Assembly (NCBI GenBank): GCA_019925095.2 | Contig: CM034401.1 | Coordinates: 4,557,838 to 4,621,837, forward strand | Direction: 5' to 3' | Length of the DNA: 64,000 bases | Origin: Dendrolimus kikuchii | Taxonomy: Eukaryota; Arthropoda; Insecta; Lepidoptera; Lasiocampidae | Part shown: one piece after another, positions 21,405 to 32,194 of the stretch | How the letters are laid out: each line of letters opens with the position of its first letter | Numbering within the stretch: the stretch's first letter is position 1 | Made by a program: the position numbers and the translations under genes | Notes under the pieces: model-generated | Seen by the model: only the letters and a program-made list of their open reading frames with translations | Database searches by the model: none | What the model was told of the DNA's origin: nothing

Positions 21405-22015
21405 GCCGGGTATTTCGTACACATACATAACTTCACGCCAGTTCCCTTGCGGGGTAGGCACGAACAACAGAGCGCCATTTAGGCTTATTCTTATACACCT
21501 CACTTGCTTCTTTGACATTCATAACTCTTGTTATGCACGCTCGTCTGTTCTTAAGGCTCCTGACATCACCTTCTGCTAGTACACGATCAATTTGATCATG
21601 GAAGGTGTGTCGTGGCCTTCCACGACTTCTGCATCCATCCACTTTTGCATTGTATATCTGTTTATTCATTCTTTCATCATGCATTCTTTCCACATGCCCG
21701 AACCACCGGAGCATTCCTTTCCTTACCTTCACCCCGACACTCTCTTTCAGACCAGCTTTCTTTCTTACTTCGGTATTACGAACGCGGTCCGCGAGCGTCA
21801 CTCCGCAGATTTTGCGCAGTGCTCATATCTCGAGCGCGTTTACTCTACTTTCATGCTCTTTCTTCCATACCCAACTCTCGCTTCCATACGTGAGCGTAGG
21901 TACCAGCACAGCGTTGTGTACGGCGAGCTGGGCCTTCTGGCTGAGGTTCTTAGCGCCTAGAAATTTACCTAACGCTCCATTCAAACTATTCCCCAAACGG
22001 GTATTTCGTCATCTT
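21405..22015 (-). pseudogene. RTE-type LINE reverse transcriptase C-terminus, copy a2
   Basis: The longest 'a' copy. From 22010 the minus strand reads RLGNSLNGALGKFLGAK, QKAQLAVHNAVLVPTLTYG, SESWVWKKEHESRVNALEI, a TGA stop, then ALRKICGVTLADRVRNTEV, MLRWFGHVERMHDERMNKQ, ...RSRGRPRHTFHDQID and ...YPARELA. The stop near 21832 replaces an Arg codon that is intact at 33150 (LEMRALR versus LEI*ALR). The core polymerase domain is absent. The (TATG)-type tail is short here (acatacataac on the plus strand). Confidence 0.88.
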
Positions 22016-22019
22016 TTAA

Positions 22020-22300
22020 ATTGTTCCCTCATTGCAGAAGACCGAGACTTTGATGATAGTGAATTGCTTTCTTCCACCGAGATCGGTTTTGAGCACGGTG
22101 AAGGGCCGAATTTATTGAAATATCCAGATGATTAGCAATCTCTTTGGAGATATACCACGAGGTCTCATGCTGTTATTGTCCCCAGTGAACAGAAGTCTCT
22201 CTATATTGTCTGGGTTCTTTGTGGTTATATGGCCAAAGTATACTTCAGTAGCCTTTGTCGGCATGCTACTGATAATCTCAGGTGATCTCCAATCTCAAGC
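22020..22300 (-). pseudogene. RTE-type LINE C-terminus, subfamily f
   Basis: The minus strand reads VYFGHITTKNPDNIERLLF, TGDNNSMRPRGIS, then after a frameshift ISKEIANHLDISINSALHR, AQNRSRWKKAI and a stop near 22035. This is the (F)GH...R..N.ERL...G...R.RG...W......R...AL..A..R..W organisation of another RTE-like subfamily. It ends immediately upstream of copy a2 on the same strand. Confidence 0.75.
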
Positions 22301-22423
22301 TCTTCGACCATGGAGGCATATTACTGATGCTGGGCACAGGCCTCCTCATTTCCAGGAAACAGATAGTAGACCCACCACGCTTGTTGAAGGCGGATTGGCA
22401 TTCACATACTCCATGTGGTGGCG

Positions 22424-22645
22424 TAAAGTCGTGGTAGCGTAATGGTTAGCGCACGCGTCCTAGACTCAAAGGTCGCGAAACTAACAAAAGTGAAGGAAAA
22501 CACCGTGATGAAACCTGCACATCAAGATAACCGATGTTTCAAACCTGTCAAGTCGCCTTGGACAAGTATGGCGGGTGTACTGTCCGTTCACCTCCAGTGG
22601 AATGCGTGCGCCCAACAGTGGGACGTTTATGGGCTGTTATTATTA
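22424..22645 (+). mobile_element. tRNA-derived SINE, copy 2 (internal deletion)
   Basis: Head gtcgtggtagcgtaatggtt with an A-box-like tagcgtaatgg, tail cccaacagtgggacgtttat and (TTA)n. About 85 bp spanning the B box to acaacggtgaagg are missing, leaving aaggtcgcg joined to aaactaac. Confidence 0.85.
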
Positions 22646-22719
22646 TCTTCATGTGCAGATTTCACTACTTTTTCTTTAGTGTCAGCTGGTGGTATTTGTC
22701 ACAATGTGTACAATTACTG

Positions 22720-22811
22720 TGGGTGTGTAAGAATAAGCCTAAATGGCGCTCTGTTGTTCGTGCCTACCCCGCAAGGGAACTGGCGTGAAGTTATGTATGT
22801 ATGTATGTGTA
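22720..22811 (+). mobile_element. RTE-type LINE 3' end, copy a3
   Basis: Only the last ~65 coding bases (ending ...AYPARELA, stop) and the (TATG)n tail remain. Confidence 0.85.
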
Positions 22812-22814
22812 CAA

Positions 22815-23215
22815 TTAAGTCAGAGTTCCTACTTCACTTTACTTTTTTTTATGAGGAAATTGTACATAATTTAAGGTTTTATGAAAAAATTAATAAATAA
22901 ACACACAATTGTTCAATTTCAATAATATATCATAATTGTTCGGTTTTTTCCAAAATTGTAAACAAGCCTGAAGAAAAAAGCAATGAAACATGAAATTTTC
23001 TAAAATCAAAAATGCTTGCGTTGATTAAATTCTGGAAATCATAGAAACGCGAACTTAAATCAAAGCGACGCGAAGTTGAATCTGCGGTTGTACTTTATAC
23101 AGCTTTACAAGTTGAACGCAGTTATGCCAAACAGAACCAAAGGCAATATGACAGATAATTATATGCTCATACAAATCTGTCCGGAACGTCCTAGGAAAAT
23201 TGGTTTCTGGAATAT
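22815..23215. other. No feature recognised
   Basis: AT-rich, no gene seen. Confidence 0.5.
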
Positions 23216-23218
23216 GTC

Positions 23219-23533
23219 TTCATCCGTGCAGGAACGGAGAAAGAATACAATTTCCTGCGGCCGGGCGGCCTGTCGTAAGAGGCGACAAAACAACCCACAG
23301 CCAGGTGGTAGGGCATTTGCCCGGCTGGATGACTACCACCCGTGGTCTGAAGTATGTCGCCATAACATCCTTGAGTTGTGTTCCGGCATTAGTGACCAGG
23401 TCCAGTCTCCCTTAAGAGAGCAGCAACGCATTTGTAGCACCTTTAGTGTTGCAAATGTCCATAGGCGATGGTAACCGCTTTCTATCAAGTGGGCGGTCTG
23501 CCTGTCTGCTGAACTCCTGCAAAAAAAAAAAAA
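23219..23533 (+). repeat. L310 repeat, long form
   Basis: Full-length copy: starts catccgtgcaggaacggaga, contains cggccgggcggcctgtcgta and ends ctgaactcctgcaaaaaaaa. An open frame crossing it has no domain. Confidence 0.87.
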
Positions 23534-23539
23534 CGGTTT

Positions 23540-24170
23540 TTGTTTGGTTAGCCATAATAAGGATTTTTAAGTGGGCGTAAGAGCTTTTGGAATATGTATC
23601 TTATATGAGGCTAGTTCAGTGGGTACATTTTCCAGGACATCATAATAAGTAATCATTTAGTTTTTTTTAGCAGTGCTTAGCAATTGATTAGGTAGTTTTT
23701 TGTTGCTCATCTCCACGAGGAGAGAACCAGGTCGGGTTCCTCGATCAGGGCACTTATATTGTAATTATTGTTCACCACGTACGCACGAAAAGTATTCACA
23801 ATCATTGCATATAATGTATGTGTAATATGCAATGACTCTAAATAACACGTGCGTTCTGTATCACGAACAATAGCACAGTGAGCCTCAGTACCATAGTGCA
23901 AGTCATAAATCTAGGATACATTGCGTTGGGAACAAAGCCGCAATCTCACCTGCAATGTTGCTGGAACACTATGTTAATACGTCATGATATATGTTCCTAT
24001 ATATTAACTTGAAATTTGGAGCAGTTGCTGGATGTTGAAGCGAATTTACAATAGGCCATTGATTTTGTACACTTCAGAAGTTAGGGAAACTGAATTTTGT
24101 AGAAAGACTTTCATTTATCAAACATATCCTTAGCTTTTTGTTATTGAAGGCACGCTTATAAATTTTATTA
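23540..24170. other. No feature recognised
   Basis: AT-rich sequence, no supported gene. Confidence 0.5.
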
Positions 24171-24171
24171 A

Positions 24172-24278
24172 TGAATCAATGAAAATACTTTATTGTTCAC
24201 CAAAATTAAAACTTCGTTCTTAAAAACCAGATACAATAAATGATGAACAAAGGGCGGTAAAGCGATCTCTTCCAGGGA
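24172..24278 (-). mobile_element. LINE 3' end related to the TATC-tail family (diverged)
   Basis: Plus-strand aaagcgatctcttccagggaa and actttattgttcaccaaaat are reverse-oriented relatives of the 8505 and 12772 copies. The simple-repeat tail is not preserved. Confidence 0.6.
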
Positions 24279-24391
24279 ACCCCCTAAACTAATGAAAATA
24301 TTAAAACATGACATTGGCGGTGTGTGTAGACATATATAATATAAAACATTCAACACATATTAAAAAAGAAAAAAGTCTATATTATGTACTA

Positions 24392-24425
24392 CTAGCTGCG
24401 CCCGCGGTTTCACCCGCGTGGTGAG
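24392..24425 (+). repeat. Interspersed repeat family p, 5' scrap
   Basis: ctagctgcgcccgcggtttc then acccgcgtggtg, matching the start of family p copies at 25591 and 33608. Confidence 0.5.
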
Positions 24426-24532
24426 GAAAATCGAATCGAGATATAGAGATATAAACACAGTACATATGATCAATAATAATAAACAAATAAATCAACAAAA
24501 CCCATTGTTCATTCTCATTGTTTATACCCGAC

Positions 24533-25010
24533 CCCAAGTCGTGGTAGCGTAATGGGCAGCACACGCGTCCCAAACTCAAAAGGCGCGGGATCGAATTCTG
24601 GCCGGAACGCATGCACCACTGTAGGATTGTTTCTTGATGGATCGTGTGAGGTTCTTGTATTAATCAGTGGACTGTTAAGATTATATGAGCTTTATTTGTC
24701 GTATGATAATGTGTAAGCGTCGCCAGACGATGTGTGGCGGACTGCGTCGCTCGCGGCGCTCCCTACTCCCCGACGAAGCGCGTTAACAACCACTTAGGCG
24801 GTTTTCTGATCTAATGTGCATATTATTACAATTACCACTTGCTAACAACGGCGAGGGAAAACATCGTGATGAACCATCAAGAGAGCCGATGTGTCAAACT
24901 GCCAAGCCACCTTGTACAAGCGTGGCGGGTATACTGTCAGTTCTTCTTAAGTGGGAGGCCCGAACCCAACAGTGGGACGCTTATGGACTGTCATTATATA
25001 TTATTATTAT
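24533..25010 (+). mobile_element. tRNA-derived SINE, copy 3, split by an insertion
   Basis: Head gtcgtggtagcgtaatgggc, B-box region gggatcgaattctgg, then ACCACT at 24615-24620. A 168-bp foreign segment follows (24621-24788), after which ACCACT repeats (24789-24794) and the SINE resumes with taggcggttttctgatctaa to gtgggacgcttatgg. The tail is TTA/TA-rich. Confidence 0.87.
24621..24788. mobile_element. 168-bp insertion in a SINE with 6-bp target duplication
   Basis: Flanked by ACCACT on both sides. It starts gtaggattgtttcttgatgg and ends with a GC-rich part (gactgcgtcgctcgcggcgc) and gttaaca. No terminal inverted repeat or coding potential is evident. Identity unknown. Confidence 0.75.
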
Positions 25011-25059
25011 ATATACCCAAGTTGAGCAACTTACTCTCGTGATGTAGGTAATATAAAAC

Positions 25060-25165
25060 GGAAGACATTTTTATAAATTTATCATGGCAGAAATCGAACC
25101 CGGCGCTGTTTCATTGGAATAGGGTCCGCAAAGGCGTAACACACTTAACTACAGAGGCCGCAGAA
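25060..25165 (-). repeat. tRNA-like SINE head
   Basis: On the minus strand, ggcctctgtagttaagtgtg resembles an A-box region and gccgggttcgattt a B box, about 35 bp apart. The rest does not fold as a convincing tRNA. Confidence 0.5.
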
Positions 25166-25374
25166 AATAATACTTTCCAAGTTTTGATAGATTTGATCTT
25201 AGAATGTTACATATATTTTTTCGTAAACTAGCATGTGATAGCAAAATTTCGTTTGCCTTCCCATAGCGAAGATTTAGTGCATTGCAGCGTCACCAAAGCA
25301 ACGTGACTGCAGCGTTACCCTATTCACTGCTTTCGTTTATTCCACGGCAACGACGTCATTTATATCGGAATAAA

Positions 25375-25590
25375 ATAGTATTGACCAGTAATACAAGCTA
25401 GCCCTGTGTCGAGCTTGATTTAAATCCGTCCAATAGTATTCAATTGATACTCTAACCGACAGGCAGACAGAGAAAAAAAATCTAAGTTATATTTGTAGAA
25501 TTTGCTAGTCCTAATCAGCCCCTGATATTTGCCTTTTTTTTTAAATTCAATGTACAAATTTGACCCCGTCTACAGAGTTATTGTTATACC
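25375..25590 (+). repeat. Interspersed repeat family p, copy 2
   Basis: 5'-truncated: aatacaagctagccctgtg, ttgatttaaatccgtccaat, cgacaggcagacagag and cagcccctgatatttgcc appear in family order and run directly into the next copy. Confidence 0.65.
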
Positions 25591-25875
25591 AGCTGTGCCC
25601 GCGACTTCGTCCGTGTAAAACATTTTTTCGCGAAACCCTATAAAACAATAGCCTAAGTTACTCTTTGTAACATCAGATATCTACCAGTGAAATTCACGTC
25701 AAAATCAGTCTAGCCGTTTCAGAGATTAGCCAGAGCAGACAGACAGATAAAAATTCTAGAAACTGAATTTTCGGAATTTCCTGGTCCGAATTATCCCCTC
25801 TGATTTTTTTCACATATCTATTTTGACATTACAAACAGACTGTTCAATTTTATTTATCTGTATAGATAGATTAAT
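25591..25875 (+). repeat. Interspersed repeat family p, copy 3
   Basis: Starts cagctgtgcccgcgacttcg, continues with aaatcagtctagccgtttca, cagacagacagataaaaatt and tatcccctctgattttttt, ends tatctgtatagatagatt. Adjacent to copy 2 in the same orientation. Confidence 0.75.
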
Positions 25876-25879
25876 TTAT

Positions 25880-26650
25880 AATTTAATTTTGATTAGTTTT
25901 GGACTATTTTGCACTCTTAATAGATTAATTTTACTAAGTTAGTAAGTCTTATAAAATTAAATTCCAATTTTGTCGAAGTTTCCTGAATTAATCTTAGGAT
26001 CTCTCAGCGAATTTCAAGGCCAATTATATCCTAATTCCAACTACAAAATTAACTTAAACCCTCTCGAATCATTAATTTCTCATGCCCTGTAATTTCTTTT
26101 ATCATATTTAATAACAGGGGTAATAATTAATAACTTTGATCAAACTTCTGAATTTCCACGTTCCTACTCGACGTTCCTCCACAATTAATTACATTATTAT
26201 TTGTTTAATAAAGCCGAAATGAACGTCAGCTGGATACGGTGACTATAAATTACCTTTTATTTAGGTGAACGATCGAGAAAATATGATGATGTAAAGTTTT
26301 CATCAAGCTTTAATAAAAGGCTGCGCGGGTGGCGCGAACGGTAATGGCCGCGTTGCTTCGTACAACACCGAGTTAATAACTTGTTTTTGAGATTAGGTAG
26401 CAAGTTTACTGATTCATAATTTGGTTGTATTAAAAATATTTGTATCTCTAGTACTTGGCGTGTGGTGTATAAAGTATCTTCCAAGTACAATTGATGTTGT
26501 TTTGATCAATTTGAGTAAAGAAATAAACATATTTGTGTGCACTGCAACAGTAGGCATAAATACGTATACACACAAACCCACTCACACATACACACTGCAC
26601 TTCACTCTGACCTCCGTACGTCTTTGATATTAACAATATTTTATAAATTC
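25880..26650. other. No supported gene; possible tRNA-like patch at 26318-26375
   Basis: The patch gcgcgggtggcgcgaacggt then aatggccgcg could be a decayed tRNA-type A-box region. The rest is AT-rich. Confidence 0.35.
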
Positions 26651-26654
26651 CGAA

Positions 26655-26940
26655 GAATACAATTTCCTGCGGCCGGGTGGCCTGTCGTAAGAGGCGACCA
26701 AATAACCCACAGCCAGGTGGTAAGGCATTTGCCCAACTGGATGGCTACCACCTTTGGTCTAAAGTATGTCGCCATAACAACCTTGAGTTGTGTTCCGGCA
26801 TTAGTGATCAGGTTCCAGTCTCCCTTAGAGAGCAGCAGCGCATTTGTAGCACCTTTGGTGTTGCAAATGTCCATAGGCGATGGTAACCGCTTTCCATCAA
26901 GTGGGCCGTCTGCCTGTCTTCTGACTCCTGCAATACAAAA
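26655..26940 (+). repeat. L310 repeat, nearly full length
   Basis: Begins at aatacaatttcctgcggccg (first ~20 bp lost) and ends cttctgactcctgcaataca. It lies head-to-tail against an oppositely oriented copy at 26944. Confidence 0.83.
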
Positions 26941-27012
26941 CTAGAACCTGGTCACCAATGCCGGAACACAACTCAAGGTTGTTATAGCGACATGCTCTAG
27001 ACCAGGGGTGGT

Positions 27013-27046
27013 AGCCATCCAGTCGGGCAAATGCCCTACCACCTGG
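27013..27046. repeat. 34-bp target-site duplication, left
   Basis: Begins agccatccagtcgggcaaat and ends taccacctgg. The right copy at 27348-27381 differs at two positions. Confidence 0.85.
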
Positions 27047-27347
27047 CAAATTTGTTTGTTTGTTGAACCTACAAATTTGTTGAATAATTTTCTTGAGAAA
27101 ATTTTATTAAACAAAGTTTATTATACTGTAAATGAATATGAGAATGACAAAGATATGATTAATAATATTTTGTAACTAGACCTATAATTTTATTGCAATA
27201 TTTTATATCATTTTTTTATGTTATTTAGTTTTATAATTCTGACATGTATACGGACATTGCACGCCTAATAAGGCAAAATGTATAAACAACGCATGTTGTA
27301 ACGTCTTTTGTACATACATTTTAGCAATAAATTATTCATTCATTCAT
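27047..27347 (+). mobile_element. 5'-truncated LINE 3' end with (ATTC)n tail
   Basis: Contains ctgacatgtatacggacatt, taataaggcaaaatgtataa, and ttttagcaataaattattca followed by CATT repeats. A terminal aataaa and a short tandem tail fit the 3' UTR of a jockey-like LINE. The flanking duplication shows one insertion event by target-primed reverse transcription. Confidence 0.82.
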
Positions 27348-27381
27348 AGCCATCCAGACGGGCAAATACCCTACCACCTGG
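27348..27381. repeat. 34-bp target-site duplication, right
   Basis: Second copy of 27013-27046 (agccatccagacgggcaaat to taccacctgg). Confidence 0.85.
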
Positions 27382-27479
27382 CTGTGGGTTGTTTGGTCGC
27401 CTCTCACGACAGGCCGCCTGGCCGCAGGATATTGAATTCTTTTTCCGCTCCTTAGGGATAGATCACGCGACATTACTTA

Positions 27480-27865
27480 CTTTTTTTACGTAGCTTGCTG
27501 CGTTCATGATTAGTTTCATATTGTTTGTTTAATATCGCTGGTATCGATTCTTTTATATAAGATTTTTTATTATTGTATAGGTTAACGACTATCGCTTGAA
27601 CACTATCTCATCTCATATTGAGACATGACGCGATCGATGAAACACGATTACCTATATACTTATTCACTAGTGACTTGAAGAATCCTAGGTTATGTTTGTC
27701 AGGTAAACAGAGTACGGCAAGTTACTCCACTCCTTGCCAGTGCGCATCAGAAAAGATAAGGTTAAATGCTTCGTCCTGACTGATGGTGTTTTCACCACAT
27801 AACGGTCATACAAACCGGTGCGTCTAGTTGTCCGAACATTCCCCAAAGTGTATTGTAATTTTCAG
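27480..27865 (-). pseudogene. CR1-like LINE C-terminal remnant, copy 1
   Basis: Aligns with 42540-42860: both contain catgattagtttcat, a ctatcg or gtatcgat block, a cctaggtt or cctagattgt block, and cagaaaagataa. On the minus strand fragments such as RTTRRTGLYDRY and RTGKEWSNLPYSVYLTNIT can be read, which is the TTR....F......R...WN.LP..V.P style of LINE C-termini. Frameshifted and stop-filled. Confidence 0.6.
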
Positions 27866-27879
27866 ATTTATAAATAATA

Positions 27880-28010
27880 CTAGAGGTCCCGGCAGACGTT
27901 GTCCTACGGTTTCAAACCCTCCGGGGACCCACTCAAATACACACAAAAAATTTCATAAAAATCGGTAAAGACGTTCTCAAGTTATACGCGTACATATATT
28001 TTTACGATCC
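27880..28010 (+). repeat. Interspersed repeat family q, copy 3 (short)
   Basis: Starts gaggtcccggcagacgttgt, then accctccggggacccactca and aatcggtaaagacgttctca. Confidence 0.65.
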
Positions 28011-28024
28011 ATTTGTATTTATTT

Positions 28025-28300
28025 ACTAGCTGTACCCGACAGACGTTGTCCTGCCATAAGAAATAAAAATCTAGAACCGGATTGCAGTGCCATCTACCTG
28101 GTTCAAATTTGAATCTATACCATCCCGGGACCTACTTGAACACACATAATAATAATTTCACCTAAATCTTGGAACCCGTATGCAGCGCCATCTACCTGGT
28201 TCAAATTTGTATCTATACCATCCTGGGACGCACTTGAACACACACAAAAATAATTTCACCTAAATATTGGAACCCGATTACAGGTAAATTAATTATATAT
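28025..28300 (+). repeat. Interspersed repeat family q, copy 4, with two internal units
   Basis: After ctagctgtacccgacagacg, a ~97-bp unit occurs twice: each has gccatctacctggttcaaat, ctataccatc and aatttcacctaaat. The second starts at about 28180. Confidence 0.75.
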
Positions 28301-28675
28301 GTATTTTATCAATAAAATAACTCCGACCGAAGCATTTGTTTTAAACGATATTATTTTTTTTTGCATCCTCTTTGACGATATTTGCAGCACGCATTCTGTC
28401 AATTCTATGTCAAACGTCATAAGGTTACATTAAAAAAGTTTATTTTGTTCAAAGCGCTAAGGTTAGATTAGAAATAATTTTATATGGTGGTTAAGTATTC
28501 TTAAATTTGCTAATTTTTCACGCAATTTTCTTATTTTTTTCTTTCATAAGAACCTTCTCCTGACAATAACAAACACAACAAAAAAAGAATTAGCGAAATC
28601 GGTCCAGCCGTTCACGCGTATATATAAGTATATGTTATGTCTATTCTTGTTATTTTGAATTAGATAATTGTAACT
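28300..28675. other. No feature recognised
   Basis: AT-rich; ends with gcgaaatcggtccagccgtt, a LINE/SINE-tail phrase at 28588-28608. Confidence 0.45.
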
Positions 28676-28681
28676 TGTACG

Positions 28682-28880
28682 GCTGAGTTCAGTAGACAGG
28701 CTCACGGCCCACCTGGAAAGCGGTTACCATCGCCTATGGACATTGGTAACACCTAAGGTACTATGAATATGCTGCTGCTCATTAAAGTGGGACTGAAGCT
28801 TGACCACTAATGCTGGAACAGAACTCTAGGATACTAAAGACCAGGGGTGATAGCTATTTGCCTTATTATTGCCCATATGT
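28682..28880 (-). repeat. L310 repeat, diverged copy
   Basis: Recognisable from aaagcggttaccatcgccta, aatgctggaacagaactcta and agaccaggggtgatagctat, with several deletions. Confidence 0.7.
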
Positions 28881-28889
28881 GGTACAATC

Positions 28890-30510
28890 ATAAAGATTGA
28901 AGTCAATGAATTCGTTTTGGATAACTTTCATTGGTGACAACAATTTCAATGAAAAGTTTTAGGGTTGTTATGATTACTTTAAAAAAAATGTGTGTGCAGT
29001 TCACACGCAGTAGAAGTGAAACTTCAGAGAACATACTCACAGATAATTCTTCTCTAACTTTTATTACTATAAATATAATTCCATTAGCCTACATCCGTCA
29101 ACATATTATAATTTAAAAAAATAAACTTCTTAAGTACCACTTTTCATTTTTCATTGTTTAAAATTCTAAAAAATATTCTTGTCACTTTTGTTTCAGTCCA
29201 AATTGGACTTATGTTTAATCATTGGTCTTATTGACTCTCTAATCTGTGCTGCACAATGTAAAACTCGGATCTCATTCTCTCGCAGGCGTAGTCCTATATA
29301 TTTATCTTTTTAGTGTCATTTTTCGTTTCATCGAGTTTTAAATCACAACTATTCTAAAGAAGTTTCACTTCATATACATATAAAACTTTACATTTCATCT
29401 TTCAATATGCAAAAAATATTTCCCATTAAAAATGTAGCAGAGCGTTACGTGCTTTGCTTCTTATTTAAAGCCACGCCGTGATCCTCCGCGTACAAAACAT
29501 AATGATTCGAATGTATCTCTGTCATGAAACTGTACCGCTGGGAACCGCGTGTAATAAAAATTCCGGCACGCGCGTTACAAGTGTGCTTTCGCGAACGTAA
29601 TCCAAGAAGAAATACAGCTGGTAGTCTCGTACCAACGGTCTGAACATTTGTAACGGCAAAATCTCCATTTCTCTTTGACTAGCAGCCGTTTTGAAAGCCA
29701 CCGACTCCCTCGCGTGTCGTATAGAGGCGACACTCATAAAAATTCACCATGCCAAACTTTCTGAAACGCGTCAATTGTGTTGCCAGGTTTCAGCTGCCAA
29801 ATAATCTGAACTAAGATTAAATATTATTAAGCACTATATTATTATAACCCTTTAGAACGATTTGTGAGCATTTTAGTGTATATACGTGTCTAATTTAGAT
29901 TAAAGTTAGCAACATTGAGTTAACAGATGAAAATTGTTCACCGCAACCTGCAGACTGCAAAACCAGGGGCGTCGCTGTCATAGGTAGCTGGCGTCAAAGA
30001 ATTCTTAACAAGCCAATATCACAGTAATTTGCAAATTCTTATTTTACGTGAGAAAAATATTCTAGAGACACGTTATAGTAATAAATATTAGAGAATAATG
30101 TAACAGATTTAGCATCAAATTTAATTTAGTAACAATTTTATGTAAACTGAATAAATAAATGTATTTGAGTATTAGATATTTTTTGAATTTATTGATTCTT
30201 AATACAAGCAAAAATAATAATAGAACACATAACTCTAAACAAAATAAAATACATGTACGTAATTGCGATTTTAATACAAAAAAAATGCGAGTGCATTGAG
30301 CTAGTAGTTATTATATCTCAATATGCGTATGCATAAAATTTAATTCAAACGTATCGTATTATAACGATAAGTTAGAGACGAAATAATGAGAATATGTTTT
30401 TTATTTCTTCAATATACTAGTATAAAGTTCAGTGTAAATATATCGAGACTTATGTCGACAATGACAATGTCGAAACTTGTGTGTTGTTCCTTATCATCTA
30501 ATTATGGTAT
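28890..30510. other. No feature recognised
   Basis: About 1.6 kb of AT-rich sequence. Short open stretches (for example 28931 + and 29522 -) have no domain. This is one of the least repetitive stretches of the window. Confidence 0.5.
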
Positions 30511-30517
30511 ATCTAAG

Positions 30518-30668
30518 TTGTCAGGAGCCTTAAGAACAGACGAGTGTGCATGATAAGAGTTATGAATGCCAAAGAAGCAAGTGAGGTGTGTAAGAATGGG
30601 CCTAAATGGCGCTCTGTTATTCGTGCCTACCCCGCAAGGGAACTGGCGTGAAGTTGTATGTATGTAAG
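30518..30668 (+). mobile_element. RTE-type LINE 3' end, copy a4
   Basis: Starts ttgtcaggagccttaagaac and keeps frame through KNGPKWRSVIRAYPARELA then a stop and a short TATG tail. Confidence 0.85.
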
Positions 30669-30729
30669 TTGTCTAGTAAGACTCAAAACAAATTAGTAGG
30701 GATTTGTGTTCCATTCAAACTCCCACCCG

Positions 30730-30874
<145 letters not shown>

Positions 30875-31129
30875 ACGCACCTTACACTTGCCCTTGCGGA
30901 CACAACCACTCGAAACCCATCTATTTATCTCTTTTTATTTTCTTTAAATATTTGTAAAAGTACTCTCTGTAATTCAGCGACTTGATAGTCTTAAAATTGA
31001 TGAAACATAGGAAGAGCGAGGTTTCCCAACACAAGTATCATCTGATTACTTTCTGGGAAGCCCCGGCAACTTACATGTATGGACTTATTGAAATAAATAC
31101 ATTTTTGTTTTGTTTTTTTTTGTTGTCCA

Positions 31130-31345
31130 GAGTAATCCTACTAATATTATAAACGCGAAAGTTTGCAAGAATGCATGGATGTATGTATATTTGTTACTCT
31201 TTCACGCAATTACTACTGAATGGGTTTTGATGAAACTTTGGAATAATACAGTTTACACATAAGAATAATACATAGGCTATAATTTATAAAGATATAATAT
31301 GGTTTTCTATCACCACCCGGTAAAACCGCGGGGCGCAGCTAGTTT
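31130..31345 (+). repeat. Interspersed repeat family w, copy 2
   Basis: Starts cctactaatattataaacgc, then ctctttcacgcaattactac and aaccgcggggcgcagctagt. Confidence 0.75.
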
Positions 31346-31349
31346 TTAT

Positions 31350-32120
31350 ATATTTTCACTTGTATAAATCTGCAATTCAATTCAATTTTTAAAATAATAA
31401 TAATAATAGAATATACACTGATAAAACTAAAGTTCACTTAATCGTTATTATTTTAGTCATTTTTATTTCTGTTCTTAGAGCCTTCAAGCTCCAATAGACA
31501 GAAAATATAAAAATTTCTGCGGCTAATCGGCATCCTTGGTAACACTACGCGCGTGTCACGGTCTCAACGCGCTCAAAGCAAGCGTAGGCACTGGATTTTG
31601 TTGAATTATAATTTTGTAAGCTTCTTACTTATTAATGCTTTCAGGCTGTGCAGTTCTCGCTTCTGAACCATTTACTTTATCTCTTTATTACATTACCCGC
31701 CTCGCGTGTTATGAAACTTAGTATGATCAAGAGTACTTAACGATAATTTAGTTGAGTATAGTTAGTTATGCGCTATTGGTTTATCTAAATTATTGTCTGT
31801 AATAATAATAGCAGCTCATAAACATCCCATTGTTGGGCTAGAGCCTCTCCATTTGTAGAGGTGTCGGGGAACAAACAGTTTACTTGCCATTTCTCCAAGA
31901 TAGGGTTACAATTATTGAGAAGCATAGGTGTTGTTGTCGTGTTTCTTTTTCAAGTTAATAATTGATTTGGTTATGAACCCTCTTATTTCTAAACGATACG
32001 ATCGGCCATTTTCTTAATTGAATAATAATGTTATATTTTATTTATTCTGTGATTAGCGCCTGTTTTGTACAGAGTAAGTAGTTCTCTATAATTTAACATA
32101 ATTTTGCGTAGGATTGTTTG
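31350..32120. other. No gene; SINE-tail scrap at 31810-31845
   Basis: The string cataaacatcccattgttgg resembles the reverse complement of the SINE 3' region. Otherwise nothing is recognised. Confidence 0.4.
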
Positions 32121-32123
32121 TTC

Positions 32124-32192
32124 TTATAATGTAGTGATTCTGTACAGATTATAATTCAAAATTATAATCTGTACACAATCACTACATTATAA
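32124..32192. repeat. 69-bp near-perfect hairpin
   Basis: Arms of 33 bp (32124-32156 and 32160-32192) pair with one mismatch around a 3-nt CAA loop. The stem contains gtagtgattctgtacagatt. It could be a MITE centre or a structured RNA precursor. Confidence 0.9.
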
Positions 32193-32194
32193 GT

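Larger units (their letters stand above)
26944..27470 (-). repeat. L310 repeat split by a LINE insertion
   Basis: The minus-strand copy lies in two parts, 26944-27046 and 27382-27470. The interruption (27047-27347) is a LINE 3' end flanked by a 34-bp duplication of the L310 sequence. The tail-proximal part of the copy is missing at 26944. Confidence 0.83.

Noticed and set aside
21592..22135. Plus-strand frames of 93 to 176 codons
   Set aside because: They are antisense to RTE copies a2 and f, and similar antisense frames occur at 32914 and 53621.
32124..32192. MicroRNA precursor
   Set aside because: The 3-nt loop and near-perfect 33-bp stem fit a recent inverted duplication better; no expression evidence is available.
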